Part shown: positions 1-9,491 of the stretch, in pieces
Layout: each line of letters opens with the position of its first letter
How positions within the stretch are numbered: position 1 is the first letter of the stretch
From: an uncultured Glaciecola sp.
GTDB lineage: Bacteria > Pseudomonadota > Gammaproteobacteria > Enterobacterales > Alteromonadaceae
DNA length: 64,000 nucleotides
NCBI RefSeq assembly: GCF_937770335.1
Contig: NZ_CALJHY010000004.1
Location: 277,694 to 341,693 of the forward strand
Reading direction: 5' to 3'
Notes under the pieces: model-generated
The model's input: only the letters and a program-made list of their open reading frames with translations
The model's database searches: none
Told to the model about the DNA's origin: nothing
Translations under genes and position numbers: made by a program

Positions 1-1105
1 GATGCAAAACACAGGTGCTTATTTATCTGACCTTGTGCGTAATACGTTTAACTTATTCGCGTATCAAAAAACTGAATGGATCGGTGGTTGGACAATATTT
101 TATTGGGGTTGGTGGTTGGCTTGGGCTCCTTTTGTCGGAATATTTATCGCTAGAATTTCGCGTGGACGTACTATTCGAGAGTTTATACTCGGTGTGTTAA
201 TTGTGCCCACCGTGTTTACACTTATTTGGATGACAATATTTGGTAATAGCGCGATTGATATGGTGCTTAACCAAGGTAATGAGATGCTGGGAACATTAGC
301 CAGTGACAATACGCCAATAGCGTTGTTTTTATTCTTGGAACAATTTCCATGGTCAAGCTTATTGTCGATAATCGCAGTATTGATGATTATCGTGTTTTTT
401 GTCACCTCGTGTGACTCGGGTGCAATGGTAATTGATATGTTGTGTAGTCATGGCAACAATAATACACCATTATGGCAACGTATATACTGGACTGCAGGTG
501 TGGGTATTATCGCTGCGGTGTTGCTGTTGTCTGATGGTATTAGCGCATTGCAAACCATGACAATAGCCAGTGCCCTGCCGTTTGCTGTAGTTCTCCTAAT
601 CGCCATGTTTGGTTTAATAAAAGCGCTAAGGGTTGAGGCTTTCAAGCAGGATAGCCAACAGTACACCCCGAACGTAATGCAAGGTAACGGCAATGACCAA
701 AATTGGAAAGAGCGTCTAAAAAGCATCGTTGATTTTCCGAATAAGAAACGGGTGACACAATTTATTAATGACGTTGGTTTTCCTTCTTTTTTATCGGTAA
801 AAAAAGAATTAAAAGAATTAGATATCGAAGCTGAGGTAGAGCATACAGAAGCAGGAATTACTATTTCCGTTAAGCAAGGTGAGGACCAAGGGTTTAGTTA
901 TGCGATCCTGCCTAAACTGCATGCGCAGCCAGATTTTGCAAATGATAGTGACACTGACCACAATGAAGTTTATTATCGCGCAGAAGTCCATTTAGGTGAA
1001 GGAGGCCAAGATTATTGTGTGATGGGCTGGTCTAAAACAGCTTTAATCAACGATGTTGTTGACCAATATCACAAACACTTGTATTTTCTGCATCTTATGA
1101 GATAA
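1..1105 (+). CDS. BCCT-family osmolyte transporter, C-terminal part (BetT-like)
   Basis: This is the C-terminal part of a betaine/choline/carnitine transporter, an inner-membrane Na+- or H+-coupled importer of quaternary ammonium osmolytes. The gene enters from beyond the left edge, so the N-terminal half is missing. The family signature is visible near the start (a WTIFYWGWWLAWAPF stretch followed by GIFIARISRGRTIREF), and several further hydrophobic helices follow. From about residue 215 there is a soluble tail of roughly 150 residues like the one on BetT-type choline carriers, thought to sense osmolarity. A MarR-type gene starts 15 bases downstream and is probably cotranscribed. Family assignment is firm; the substrate is inferred from the long tail only. 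Confidence 0.9.
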   Translation, partial: MQNTGAYLSDLVRNTFNLFAYQKTEWIGGWTIFYWGWWLAWAPFVGIFIARISRGRTIREFILGVLIVPTVFTLIWMTIFGNSAIDMVLNQGNEMLGTLASDNTPIALFLFLEQFPWSSLLSIIAVLMIIVFFVTSCDSGAMVIDMLCSHGNNNTPLWQRIYWTAGVGIIAAVLLLSDGISALQTMTIASALPFAVVLLIAMFGLIKALRVEAFKQDSQQYTPNVMQGNGNDQNWKERLKSIVDFPNKKRVTQFINDVGFPSFLSVKKELKELDIEAEVEHTEAGITISVKQGEDQGFSYAILPKLHAQPDFANDSDTDHNEVYYRAEVHLGEGGQDYCVMGWSKTALINDVVDQYHKHLYFLHLMR

Positions 1106-1120
1106 GGATAGTTAAATTCA

Positions 1121-1609
1121 ATGATGAAAAAAGACGAAGAATTGCTGGTTGCGTTGCGGAAAATCATTCGTGCTATAGGAATGCGGTCGCGTCAATTAAG
1201 TAAAGAAGTCGGGTTAACCGGCCCGCAGTTAATGATATTGCAGAAGGTTGGTAAACAAGCCGGTGTTATGGTTCGAGAAATAGCCGAGGACATAAACCTG
1301 AGTTCAGCTACCGTAACTAATATTCTTGATCGCATGGAAGCAAGAAACTTAGTTGAAAGAATAAGAAGTACGACCGACAAACGAAAGGTCGGTGTGTTTT
1401 TAACAGCAGAGGGTGAAAAAGCACTGGCAACGGCTCCGCTACCGTTACAAGAACACTTTTCCAACCGCTTTAAAGCGATGGAAGAATGGGAGCAAAGCCA
1501 AATGGTAGCGACATTGCAACGCATTGCTTTAATGATGGATGCGCAACATGTAGACGCCTCTCCTATACTCGAAGTTGGAAATATTATTGAAAAATATAAT
1601 GAATCTTAA
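1121..1609 (+). CDS. MarR-family transcriptional regulator
   Basis: This 162-residue protein is a winged-helix MarR-type regulator. A helix-turn-helix covers about residues 45-75 (REIAEDINLSSATVTNILDR). The wing follows (STTDKRKVGVFLTAEGEKAL), with dimerisation helices at both ends. An AAGGATAG ribosome site precedes the ATG. It lies 15 bases after the BCCT transporter on the same strand, so it may report on or control osmolyte uptake. MarR proteins of the EctR group regulate compatible-solute genes, and this one resembles them in size, but that is inference. No ligand can be read from the sequence. Confidence 0.88.
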   Translation: MMKKDEELLVALRKIIRAIGMRSRQLSKEVGLTGPQLMILQKVGKQAGVMVREIAEDINLSSATVTNILDRMEARNLVERIRSTTDKRKVGVFLTAEGEKALATAPLPLQEHFSNRFKAMEEWEQSQMVATLQRIALMMDAQHVDASPILEVGNIIEKYNES

Positions 1610-1916
1610 TCATTAGTTTTATGGATCAAGCTTCCTACTTGGTATTTTACATCACTATTTTTGAATATTAATCTGCTCCAATTGATTACTTTATATAGCA
1701 GGGACTTATCGTAGCTAATATAATTTTCGGCTACGATACCTTCTATATTCTCCGCATCCACGTTGTCTTCATCGCTAATGGTACATCCGCCTGTTGATTA
1801 ATTTATGAACGTTAATAGTACTGATCTATATCAATCTTACAGTCGTTGTTGCCTCAATAGTATGTTTATCTTGATATAGTTGCATCATTATTTCGGGCTA
1901 TTAAAAGGTAATTTTT
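1610..1916. other. Intergenic region with one hairpin, upstream of PPK2
   Basis: These 307 bases hold no convincing gene. The only clear structure is a 9-bp perfect inverted repeat, TATCGTAGC at 1707-1715 and GCTACGATA at 1730-1738, with a 14-base loop. No T-tract follows, so it is not a standard terminator; it could be an operator or an mRNA structure. The promoter of the downstream kinase gene must lie to its right. Confidence 0.5.
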
Positions 1917-2891
1917 ATGTCCATATTGAATACGCAAACGATATCCAAACTCACAAAATCTCCTCAGGATGAACTCACAGATAAACAAAATACACTGCAC
2001 GAATTAGCTGAACACAGTCATGATCCGGACTATATAGCGAATTCATTTAGGTCTGGAGAATATCCGTATAAAACTAAAATTTCCAAAAAATCCTATGAAA
2101 TTCGTAAAACAGAACTGCAAATAGAGCTGTTGAAAGTGCAAAAGTGGGTTAAGCAAAGCGGCCAGAAAATTGTCATCTTATTTGAAGGCAGAGACGCCGC
2201 TGGTAAGGGAGGAACGATTAAACGTTTCATGGAACATATGAACCCTCGTGGGTGCAGAGTTGTAGCATTAGAAAAGCCTACCGAGACAGAAAAAGGCCAA
2301 TGGTATTATCAGCGGTATTTGCAACATCTTCCAACAGAAGGTGAAATAGTCATGTTTGATCGCTCATGGTATAACCGAGCCGGGGTTGAAAGAGTGATGG
2401 ATTTTTGTGAGCCGAATGAATATTTAGAGTTCATGCGTCAAACACCAGACTTGGAACGCATGCTAGTAAGAAGTGGCATACGCCTATATAAATATTGGTT
2501 TTCGGTAACACGACCAGAACAAGAAGCGCGTTTTATTAAACGCGAAACAGACCCATTAAAGCAATGGAAACTGAGCCCTATTGATAAAGAAGCAATGCAG
2601 AAATGGGACGAATATACCGAAGCAAAAGAGGCTATGTTCTTTTATACAGACACCGCTGACTCACCTTGGATAGTAGTCAAATCTGATGACAAAAAACGTG
2701 CTCGACTAAACTGTATGCATCATTTTTTAGCGAGTTTACCCTATCCTAACAAAAACACCCATGTTATTAAAGAGGCTGACCCTCTGATCGTGGGGAATGC
2801 TGCTCACGTCATTATTGAAGACAAGCATATTTTGGGTAAATCGTTGCATCCCCAGCATAATGGCCATTTAAAAAAACAAAGCAAAGAGTAG
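1917..2891 (+). CDS. ppk2: Polyphosphate kinase 2 family protein
   Basis: PPK2 enzymes transfer phosphate between polyphosphate and nucleotides (NDP to NTP in class I, NMP to NDP in class II). The Walker A-like loop GRDAAGKGGT sits at residues 91-100 and the Walker B-like FDRSWYNRAGVE starts at 147. The lid-type sequence RFIKRETDPLKQWKLS is also intact. At 324 residues with a single kinase domain it fits the one-domain PPK2 form, with a 70-residue N-terminal extension before the catalytic core. It stands alone between a MarR gene and a convergent glutaredoxin-like gene two bases away. The nucleotide preferred cannot be told from the motifs. Confidence 0.92.
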   Translation: MSILNTQTISKLTKSPQDELTDKQNTLHELAEHSHDPDYIANSFRSGEYPYKTKISKKSYEIRKTELQIELLKVQKWVKQSGQKIVILFEGRDAAGKGGTIKRFMEHMNPRGCRVVALEKPTETEKGQWYYQRYLQHLPTEGEIVMFDRSWYNRAGVERVMDFCEPNEYLEFMRQTPDLERMLVRSGIRLYKYWFSVTRPEQEARFIKRETDPLKQWKLSPIDKEAMQKWDEYTEAKEAMFFYTDTADSPWIVVKSDDKKRARLNCMHHFLASLPYPNKNTHVIKEADPLIVGNAAHVIIEDKHILGKSLHPQHNGHLKKQSKE

Positions 2892-2893
2892 TG

Positions 2894-3268
2894 TTACTGC
2901 GTGAAGCGTTGCTGCAAATACTTAATGATTTCAGAGGACTCGTACAACCATTTAACTTCGTCATCTTTTTCAATGCGCAGACAAGGCGATTGGACTTTTC
3001 CGCCACCTTGGAACAGCTCATCACGATATGGCGAACCGCCAGATACGCTACGCTTAACAATCGGTAGGTTCATTTTATACATTGCGCGGCGAGTTTTAAT
3101 ACAAAAAGGGCAAGCAAAAAATTGATAAAGAGTAAGTTCTTTGAGGTCTTTTTCAACTTGCTGTTGTGCCTCCTTCGTGCGCTTTAATTTTGTTCCGCGA
3201 GTGACAACATCAAAAAAAGCGATGATGCCACCGAGTAAGTTACGAATTAAGGTAAGTATGAAGCTCAT
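2894..3268 (-). CDS. Membrane-anchored glutaredoxin-like protein
   Basis: This 124-residue protein has a hydrophobic N-terminal segment (about residues 5-25) that should anchor it in the inner membrane. A thioredoxin-fold domain follows, with the CPFC redox motif (FFACPFCIKTRRAMYK) at about residues 53-57. The rest (SPCLRIEKDDEVKWLYESSEIIKYL) matches the glutaredoxin/GST N-terminal domain pattern, including a cis-Pro-type SPCL and a SSEI glutathione-binding-type motif. It probably reduces disulfides or glutathionylated proteins close to the membrane. It converges on the PPK2 gene, and no operon partner is evident. Confidence 0.85.
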   Translation of the reverse strand: MSFILTLIRNLLGGIIAFFDVVTRGTKLKRTKEAQQQVEKDLKELTLYQFFACPFCIKTRRAMYKMNLPIVKRSVSGGSPYRDELFQGGGKVQSPCLRIEKDDEVKWLYESSEIIKYLQQRFTQ

Positions 3269-3453
3269 TTAGACAACTTTATGAGTTAGAGATAATAGAG
3301 CGAATTAGTATACCTAAAACCGCTTTGAAACTATATACGAGCCAATACTCAAATAAAATTAATTTACGCTAGTGTGTAAACAAACCCGATTTTTGCTTAA
3401 TTACCTTGGTCACTTTATTCACTCTTGCGCAACTGTAGACAGCACCTCGGGCA

Positions 3454-4842
3454 TCAACTGACCACTTGCTTCCCCCGAATTGCGGACATAATTGTCGCGA
3501 GGACTACAAAACTAAGAGACATCACTAGAGCTAAAGAAATCGTGCTCATCAAAGCTGGGTTGCTCTGGGTGGTAAAGTTAGCGTCGCCAATATAATAGTG
3601 GATCATCAAATTTACCAAACTCATGCCAACTAAATTACCTATCGTGCGCGACAGATTCATAGAGGCTGAAGCTACGCCAACCTCTTGTTCTTTTACTGCA
3701 CCCATTATTGCGCTGTTATTGGGTGTTGAAAATAGACCAAAACCGAAGCCAATTAAGCCCAATGAACCACCGATATAAAATGCGGTTGTTTGCGTATTTA
3801 TTTGGATAAGAAACATAAAACCGATAGCCACTATGAAACAACCCAAAGTGGCAATGACTCTGGGTTGAAAACGGTCAGCCAATTTACCTGCAATGGGAGC
3901 TATTATGGCCATACAAAGTGCTTGCATTAACAATATTTGTCCTGCGTATGCGGGGCCAAAACCTTTAATGTATTGTAAATACAAACTAAGTAAAAAGATA
4001 ATCGCAAAGTTACTGCCATACATTAAAAATGAGGTAGTTAACGATAAACTAAACACTCGACTTTCACGAAACATTTGCACTCGAATCAACGGTTGTTGTT
4101 CACGGCTTTGATGCACAATAAAGCCGACCAAGCTAAACAAAGAGACAAGTAGCAAACCGATCCCTAACAAGCTGGGTAGTTTACTTAAGCCATAAACTAA
4201 GGCGCAGGCAAAAGTAATAAATATACCCGACCCGACCCAATCAAATCGTGAATGGTGTTCGTTTTTCCATTCCCCATGTAGCTTATATTTCATAAATACC
4301 AGCAATGCTATGATTAAGGGAATTTGAAAATAGAATACGGCGCGCCAACCTAACAACTCTGTCAACCAACCGCCCACTGCAGGGGCTAATGTGAGGCCTA
4401 TATAGACGCATGCAGCAAGGAAACCCAATGCAGCACCTCTTTTCTTAGAGGGTGTAACTGAGGTAATAATAGCGACCCCTGTACTAAAAATCATTGCGCC
4501 AGCAGCACCCTGCATAAAACGCCAAAACAAAATCCAATCAATATCAGTGCCCACAGCGCACATTAACGCACTCAGCGCATTAAGTGAGAGCCCCAGCGCA
4601 TAAATACGCTTTCTACCAAAGTTGTCTGCCAGTTTGCCAAAAGGCAACATAAAGGCGACGTTGGCTAAAATATATAATGTGGGTAACCAAGATACTTTTA
4701 TTGCATTTGCTTGCAAATCTTCAGCTAAAACAGGAATAGCGACATTCACTGCAGCCATGCCCATCGGTGCAATAAGGTAACCTGCGCAAACCGCAATTAG
4801 CGCAATGGTAGTAACGGGAAGTTGTGACAATGAAGGTTCCAA
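3454..4842 (-). CDS. MFS transporter, DHA2 (EmrB/QacA-like) group
   Basis: This 462-residue, highly hydrophobic protein has about 13-14 predicted membrane segments. MFS motif A is present (GKLADNFGRKRIYALG, near residue 70). Antiporter motif C follows (LAPAVGGWLTELLGWRAVFYFQIP, in helix 5), which is typical of 14-helix drug:H+ antiporters. The likely role is proton-driven export of a toxic compound or metabolite. No membrane-fusion (EmrA-type) partner is adjacent and no regulator gene flanks it, so the substrate and control are unknown. Confidence 0.88.
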   Translation of the reverse strand: MEPSLSQLPVTTIALIAVCAGYLIAPMGMAAVNVAIPVLAEDLQANAIKVSWLPTLYILANVAFMLPFGKLADNFGRKRIYALGLSLNALSALMCAVGTDIDWILFWRFMQGAAGAMIFSTGVAIITSVTPSKKRGAALGFLAACVYIGLTLAPAVGGWLTELLGWRAVFYFQIPLIIALLVFMKYKLHGEWKNEHHSRFDWVGSGIFITFACALVYGLSKLPSLLGIGLLLVSLFSLVGFIVHQSREQQPLIRVQMFRESRVFSLSLTTSFLMYGSNFAIIFLLSLYLQYIKGFGPAYAGQILLMQALCMAIIAPIAGKLADRFQPRVIATLGCFIVAIGFMFLIQINTQTTAFYIGGSLGLIGFGFGLFSTPNNSAIMGAVKEQEVGVASASMNLSRTIGNLVGMSLVNLMIHYYIGDANFTTQSNPALMSTISLALVMSLSFVVLATIMSAIRGKQVVS

Positions 4843-4909
4843 AAATATTATAGGTTCAAATAACAGGACCCATCTTCAGGTAGTTACGCTTATAGTTACT
4901 ATTAAGACT

Positions 4910-5116
4910 TTATGGCTTTGCAATAATAGTCACACTTTCATGTTCTTCTGAATATTCAATGACGATATCACCCTGACTTAACTGCTCGATAATCTGGTCA
5001 ACTTTTTCCTGCATACTAATTTCTACTTCGCCATAGTCCGTGCCTTCGCGTAAAACGAAACTTTCAACCAGACTTTGTAATGTTTCATTGTCAATGGTTT
5101 CGAAGGGTATGATCAT
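4910..5116 (-). CDS. yheU: YheU-family (UPF0270) small protein
   Basis: This 68-residue acidic protein matches the YheU family from its MIIPFETIDNETLQSLVESF start and the conserved LREGTDYG and GDIVIEYSEE segments. Its molecular function is not known. Its start codon overlaps the stop of yheT (ATGA at 5113-5116), so the two are translationally coupled, as in E. coli where yheT and yheU are neighbours. Confidence 0.93.
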   Translation of the reverse strand: MIIPFETIDNETLQSLVESFVLREGTDYGEVEISMQEKVDQIIEQLSQGDIVIEYSEEHESVTIIAKP

Positions 5117-6192
5117 GCGTTAATCCCAGTTTTATTGGTTGTTTCGGTAACTAAAATTCGTTGGTGTTGCTCTTCCAAAAATTGAGATATGCGTTCTTGT
5201 AACCAAAGCTTAGGGCTAAAAGGAGTGCCATGTAAAAACCCAACATGACCACCTCGTTCACTTAACTCGTAAGCAACCGAATTAGATAACTGGTTATCAC
5301 TTGGCACAACTGCTTCAGTCATAAATGGATCATCTTTGGAATGTAACACTAGCGTATTCGTGGTGATATTTTTAAGCATCGGCATTGCACTGCAATGGGC
5401 ATAGTAATCGTCGGCACCGTCAAACCCATGCAATCGTGAAGTGACGTCCTGATCAAACTCTCTAAACGTAGATAAGGTTTTTACTTCACTCGCATTGATA
5501 TTTAATATGTTATGCATATCTAAACGCTGCATTTTTTCAAGCAAATTGTCTTTCATACTGTTGAGTAAGTAGTGCTGATACAAACGCGAAAATCCACGTT
5601 GCATACGAAGCGCGCATTCAGCCAACAGAAGCGGTGCTGAAACAGCGATTGCAGCACAAATTATTTTTTGCCCAGCTGTTTCACTCAATAATTTTAATAG
5701 CATGTTGCCGCCCAATGAATAGCCTATTGCGAATATAGGCAAAGCAGGATAACGCTTTTTAACATGTGTGATAGTTTGCATTGGGTCGACCGTTTCACCC
5801 GAATGGTAAGCCCTAGGTGTCATATTTAATTCATGACTGCAGCCTCTAAAATGCATTAGAGCTACAATAAAGCCGTCATCTTTCAATCGATTTATAAGGT
5901 GTCGGGCATAATGCGAATTGACCGAACCTTCAAGACCGTGAAATATAACCACGACGCCTTTTGCGTTCTTTGTCGGAATATTATCGGGCATACACCAAGC
6001 TATATCGAGAAAATCACCATCGGGAGTACTAATGCGTTCATTAGTTGTATTTAATTCAGGCTTTTTAATCATATATCGAGGCCAAATAGTTTGCACATGC
6101 GCATTGCGGGCCCAACTAGGCGCCTTAAACGTGGATGACACGACCTTACCGAATTTACTCTTAAACATATACTTCACCAATACCTTGATCAA
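5113..6192 (-). CDS. yheT: YheT-type alpha/beta hydrolase
   Basis: This 359-residue protein is a cytoplasmic alpha/beta-hydrolase of the YheT/ABHD1-3 group. The N-terminal AHVQTIWPR motif is diagnostic of this group. The oxyanion-loop FHGLEGS lies at about 84-90. The nucleophile elbow GYSLGG places the catalytic Ser at about residue 159. The acid is in HSKDDPF (about 287) and the His in GGHVGFLHG (about 316). The substrate is unknown; eukaryotic relatives act on lipid esters. The gene sits between yheS and yheU, and an internal ATG at codon 9 is an alternative start. Confidence 0.92.
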   Translation of the reverse strand: MIKVLVKYMFKSKFGKVVSSTFKAPSWARNAHVQTIWPRYMIKKPELNTTNERISTPDGDFLDIAWCMPDNIPTKNAKGVVVIFHGLEGSVNSHYARHLINRLKDDGFIVALMHFRGCSHELNMTPRAYHSGETVDPMQTITHVKKRYPALPIFAIGYSLGGNMLLKLLSETAGQKIICAAIAVSAPLLLAECALRMQRGFSRLYQHYLLNSMKDNLLEKMQRLDMHNILNINASEVKTLSTFREFDQDVTSRLHGFDGADDYYAHCSAMPMLKNITTNTLVLHSKDDPFMTEAVVPSDNQLSNSVAYELSERGGHVGFLHGTPFSPKLWLQERISQFLEEQHQRILVTETTNKTGINA

Positions 6193-6265
6193 CTGTTGTT
6201 GCCTTGCTGCATTATTATATTAAGCCGCAATGCTACTGGTTCGATTTTCTTGTCAAATTGTGTGG

Positions 6266-8236
6266 TTACAAACTTGCTTCAAAGTCTGCCGAAGCAACTT
6301 CTAACTGCTCTTGTGCATCAAGCCATAACAACTCAATTTCTTCTAATTCGGCTTTACAACTTGCTTGTGCACTTAATACTTGATTAAGCCTTTTTTTGTT
6401 TTCTGCATCATACAAAGTGGTGTCACTTAATTCAATTTCTAGCTTCGCTAATTGTTGATTATTCGCTTCCATTCGCTTCTCTTCTCGGCTAATCATGTCA
6501 CGCAACTTTTTGGTTGATTGACGAAATTGAGCTTCCATTCGCTTGCGCGTTTTCTTATCAACATCATTACTTATTTTTTGTGCTGTCGTGTCGATGTTTT
6601 TATCTATCGATGCGCCAATACCAAGCACTGGGGCAGTGCTAAGTTTATCTGCACCTTTGGTGTTGCTCGCAGTACTAAACAACCATTTTTTATAATCGTC
6701 CAGATCACCGTCAAATACGTTCACACCACCCGCATCAACAAGATAAAACTCATCACATACGGTTGATAATAAAAATCTGTCATGCGACACCAATACCATT
6801 GCTCCTTCAAAGGCTTGCAAAGCGAAGGTTAGGGCATGACGCATTTCCATATCTAAGTGGTTAGTTGGTTCATCAAGTAATAACAAATTTGGTTTTTGAA
6901 AAACCACTAGAGCTAATACGAGCCTCGCTTTTTCGCCACCAGACATCGGCGCAACTGCTTTTAAAGCCTCATTACCATGAAACCCAAAACCACCTAGGTA
7001 GTCTCTAATTTGTTGCTCCGTTTGGGTTTTATCTAACCTAAAAACATGGTCAAAGGCTGAGCTTTCTAAGTGCAATAACTCAACTTGATGCTGGGCAAAA
7101 TAACCGATAGTTAAACCAGCAGAAGTCTCATATTCGCCACGCAACGGTAGCAGTTCCTCAGCTAATAATTTGATAAACGTTGACTTACCTGCGCCATTTT
7201 TACCCAATAGACCAATGCGACTGCCTGGCACCAAATTCATTTTCACTTGCTTAAGAATGATGTTGTCAGCATAACCCACCTGTACTTCCTCCATTCGCAC
7301 GAGAGGGTTAGGCAATTTTTCAGGTGGCTTAAATGAAAACTGGAATCCCGATGTTTGGTGTACAGGCAAAATGTCCTGCATCTTTTCGAGTTGCTTTACT
7401 CGGCTTTGCGCTTGTTTTGCTTTGCTTGCTTTAGCCTTAAAACGAGTAATAAAAGAGTTTAGGTGTGCTTTTTTACGCTCTTGCTTTTCATATTCACTGG
7501 CTTGCAAACGCATGCGCTCAGCGCGTTGATGCTCATAACTTGAATAATTGCCGGAATAGCTGATCAGGTTTTGTTGTTCAAAACTGACAATGTTGTTCAC
7601 ACAAGCATCTATAAATGATTTGTCGTGCGAAATAAGTAGAAGCGTGCCTTTATAACGTTGGATCCATGTTTCTAGCCAAATCACAGCATCTAAGTCAAGA
7701 TGGTTAGTTGGCTCATCCAATAATAATAAATCCGAATCACATAACAAGGCTTGAGCCAAGTTTAAACGCATTCTCCAGCCACCTGAAAAGCTGCTTACAG
7801 GCAAAGATAGTTGTTCGTTTTTAAAACCTAATCCAGACAGAATAGTAGACGCTCTAGCCTCAACATCATACGCTCCAGTCTGTGCGAGCAAATCATGTAG
7901 ATGACCTATTTTGTCACCATCATGTGCAATTTCTGCTTTAACTAAGTCTGCTTGTAATTGGCGTAATCTTGCATCACCATCAATCGCATAATCAATTGCT
8001 GAACGGTCGGTGCCAGGTGTTTCTTGCGCAACCGACACAATGTGCCAGCCTTTAGGCACCAAACATTCTCCCATATCGGGTTGTATTTCACCGCGAAGCA
8101 AACCAAATAGAGTTGACTTTCCACAGCCATTCGGACCAATAACAGCCGCTTTGTGACCGGGATAAATTTCAACATTGGCTTGTTTAATTAGTTCTTTGAT
8201 ACCGCGTTGTAGCGACAAATTTTGTATTTGAATCAT
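6266..8236 (-). CDS. yheS: ABC-F family ATPase YheS
   Basis: This 656-residue cytosolic protein has two ABC domains and no membrane segments. Walker A motifs are GPNGCGKSTLF (about 34-44) and GKNGAGKSTF (about 345). Signatures are SFSGGWRMRL and MSGGEKARL, and the two Walker B motifs LLLLDEPTNHLD each carry the catalytic Glu. A linker of charged helices separates the domains and a basic coiled-coil tail follows after about residue 560. ABC-F proteins bind the ribosomal E site and modulate elongation; YheS in E. coli has been linked to relief of particular stalling sequences. It faces yheV divergently and precedes yheT on its strand. Confidence 0.95.
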   Translation of the reverse strand: MIQIQNLSLQRGIKELIKQANVEIYPGHKAAVIGPNGCGKSTLFGLLRGEIQPDMGECLVPKGWHIVSVAQETPGTDRSAIDYAIDGDARLRQLQADLVKAEIAHDGDKIGHLHDLLAQTGAYDVEARASTILSGLGFKNEQLSLPVSSFSGGWRMRLNLAQALLCDSDLLLLDEPTNHLDLDAVIWLETWIQRYKGTLLLISHDKSFIDACVNNIVSFEQQNLISYSGNYSSYEHQRAERMRLQASEYEKQERKKAHLNSFITRFKAKASKAKQAQSRVKQLEKMQDILPVHQTSGFQFSFKPPEKLPNPLVRMEEVQVGYADNIILKQVKMNLVPGSRIGLLGKNGAGKSTFIKLLAEELLPLRGEYETSAGLTIGYFAQHQVELLHLESSAFDHVFRLDKTQTEQQIRDYLGGFGFHGNEALKAVAPMSGGEKARLVLALVVFQKPNLLLLDEPTNHLDMEMRHALTFALQAFEGAMVLVSHDRFLLSTVCDEFYLVDAGGVNVFDGDLDDYKKWLFSTASNTKGADKLSTAPVLGIGASIDKNIDTTAQKISNDVDKKTRKRMEAQFRQSTKKLRDMISREEKRMEANNQQLAKLEIELSDTTLYDAENKKRLNQVLSAQASCKAELEEIELLWLDAQEQLEVASADFEASL

Positions 8237-8390
8237 GTGTTAGTTATAGCTTCTTAACGAATTATTCTGGGAGGCCTATTTGTGTATGATAACATTCAAC
8301 AGTCTGGGTCAACAGAATAAAAAAGAGGCTACCGTCGTTTGCTTCAAGTTTGCATTCATATGACTTTGCGCAAGGTTAAATTAAGAACTT

Positions 8391-8426
8391 TTGCACTGTT
8401 ACCCAAACAAGTGCGTATAATACGCA
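8391..8426 (+). promoter_or_regulatory. Candidate promoter of yheV with a dyad over the -10 box
   Basis: A consensus -10 box TATAAT lies at 8416-8421, with a possible -35 TTGCAC at 8391-8396 (19-base spacer, long but usable). The -10 box is the centre of a perfect dyad TGCGTA-TAA-TACGCA at 8412-8426. A protein bound there would block polymerase. The start codon of yheV is 32 bases downstream of the -10 box. Confidence 0.55.
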
Positions 8427-8452
8427 AAACAAGCGAATACTAGACAGGCTTT

Positions 8453-8656
8453 ATGAGTAACAAAAACCGTAAAAGATTCATTGCTGGTGCAACTTGCCCG
8501 TCATGCAAAAAGATCGACTCACTAATGTTATATTTCGAAAATAATGTTGAGAAATTGGCGTGTGTTAAATGCGATTATAAAGAAACCCAAACGGATCCCA
8601 AAGTTGCCTCTGCTACACGTGCATCTGAAAGTGTAATTGGCGTTTTTAAACCTTAA
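8453..8656 (+). CDS. yheV: YheV-family zinc-ribbon protein
   Basis: This 67-residue protein carries two CxxC pairs (ATCPSCKK at about 14-17 and KLACVKCDY at about 36-40), a small zinc ribbon. The N-terminal KRFIAGATCPSC and the C-terminal ESVIGVFKP are typical of the YheV/DUF2387 family. It is probably a metal- or nucleic-acid-binding protein, function unknown. As in E. coli, it lies close to yheS and the slyX-fkpA block. Confidence 0.93.
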   Translation: MSNKNRKRFIAGATCPSCKKIDSLMLYFENNVEKLACVKCDYKETQTDPKVASATRASESVIGVFKP

Positions 8657-8734
8657 TAATATGAAGTTGTGCCGAGTAGTGACTCTTAAATCGTTTTTCA
8701 CTTCAGATAATCTATCCATTTATTAAGGCATATT

Positions 8735-9412
8735 ATGATCCCGTGGGTTCAACTAGGCAAAGCACAAATACCCAATAATGGCGGCGAATTAACTTTTTCT
8801 CAGCGTGATGCGGAGTTTTCTATTCGTCTGTCAGGTATCCGTGGTGAATTGATGAACAGTCGGGTTTATAATTCAGAGAAAGAGCTTTCTCAGATGGGTT
8901 GTGAGCACATAACGTCTGCTACCACTGCACACGTGTTGGTCGGCGGCCTAGGTATGGGATTCACGCTATCAGAAGCCCTCCGCATGGTCAGTAACAAATC
9001 TCAAGTCACGGTAGCAGAGTTAATTCCTGAGGTTGTTGAATGGAATAGAGGTCCGTTAGGCAAGTGCGCCAATGACCCCCTGCATGATCCGCGCACAAAG
9101 ATCCATATGGGGGATGTAAAAGAATTACTGACAACTCAGCAGCCTACATTCGATGCTATATTGTTGGATGTTGATAATGGCCCTGAAGGTTTAACGCATT
9201 CGGACAATAACTGGATCTATTCTTTAAAGGGCCTGCAAGATATTTATAAAGTGCTGCGGCCTAAAGGCATGCTAGCAATATGGTCAGCAGGACCAGACTA
9301 TTTATTTACTGTGCGCCTGAAGAAAGCGGGATATGAAGTTAGCACTCGGATTGCCAGAGCCCGCAAGGGGAAAGGCAGTAAGCACACCATTTTTCTTGCA
9401 AGAAAACGCTAG
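8735..9412 (+). CDS. Spermidine-synthase-like SAM-dependent methyltransferase
   Basis: This 225-residue protein has the Rossmann methyltransferase fold. The glycine loop HVLVGGLGMGFTLSEAL is at about residues 68-84. An acidic residue of motif II is in VTVAELIPEVVEWN, and the catalytic-pocket type DAILLDVDNGPEGLT is at about 146-160. This pattern is that of the spermidine/spermine synthase superfamily, but the N-terminal domain is short and the polyamine-binding residues cannot be confirmed. The acceptor is therefore unknown. It is on the same strand as yheV, 78 bases downstream. Confidence 0.82.
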   Translation: MIPWVQLGKAQIPNNGGELTFSQRDAEFSIRLSGIRGELMNSRVYNSEKELSQMGCEHITSATTAHVLVGGLGMGFTLSEALRMVSNKSQVTVAELIPEVVEWNRGPLGKCANDPLHDPRTKIHMGDVKELLTTQQPTFDAILLDVDNGPEGLTHSDNNWIYSLKGLQDIYKVLRPKGMLAIWSAGPDYLFTVRLKKAGYEVSTRIARARKGKGSKHTIFLARKR

Positions 9413-9491
9413 GTCGGATATCCGTGTTGCCCCCCTCTATAGCGTAAATGTTGTAGCTTGCTATTTCAGTAACTGCCCTCAAATATAGTAT

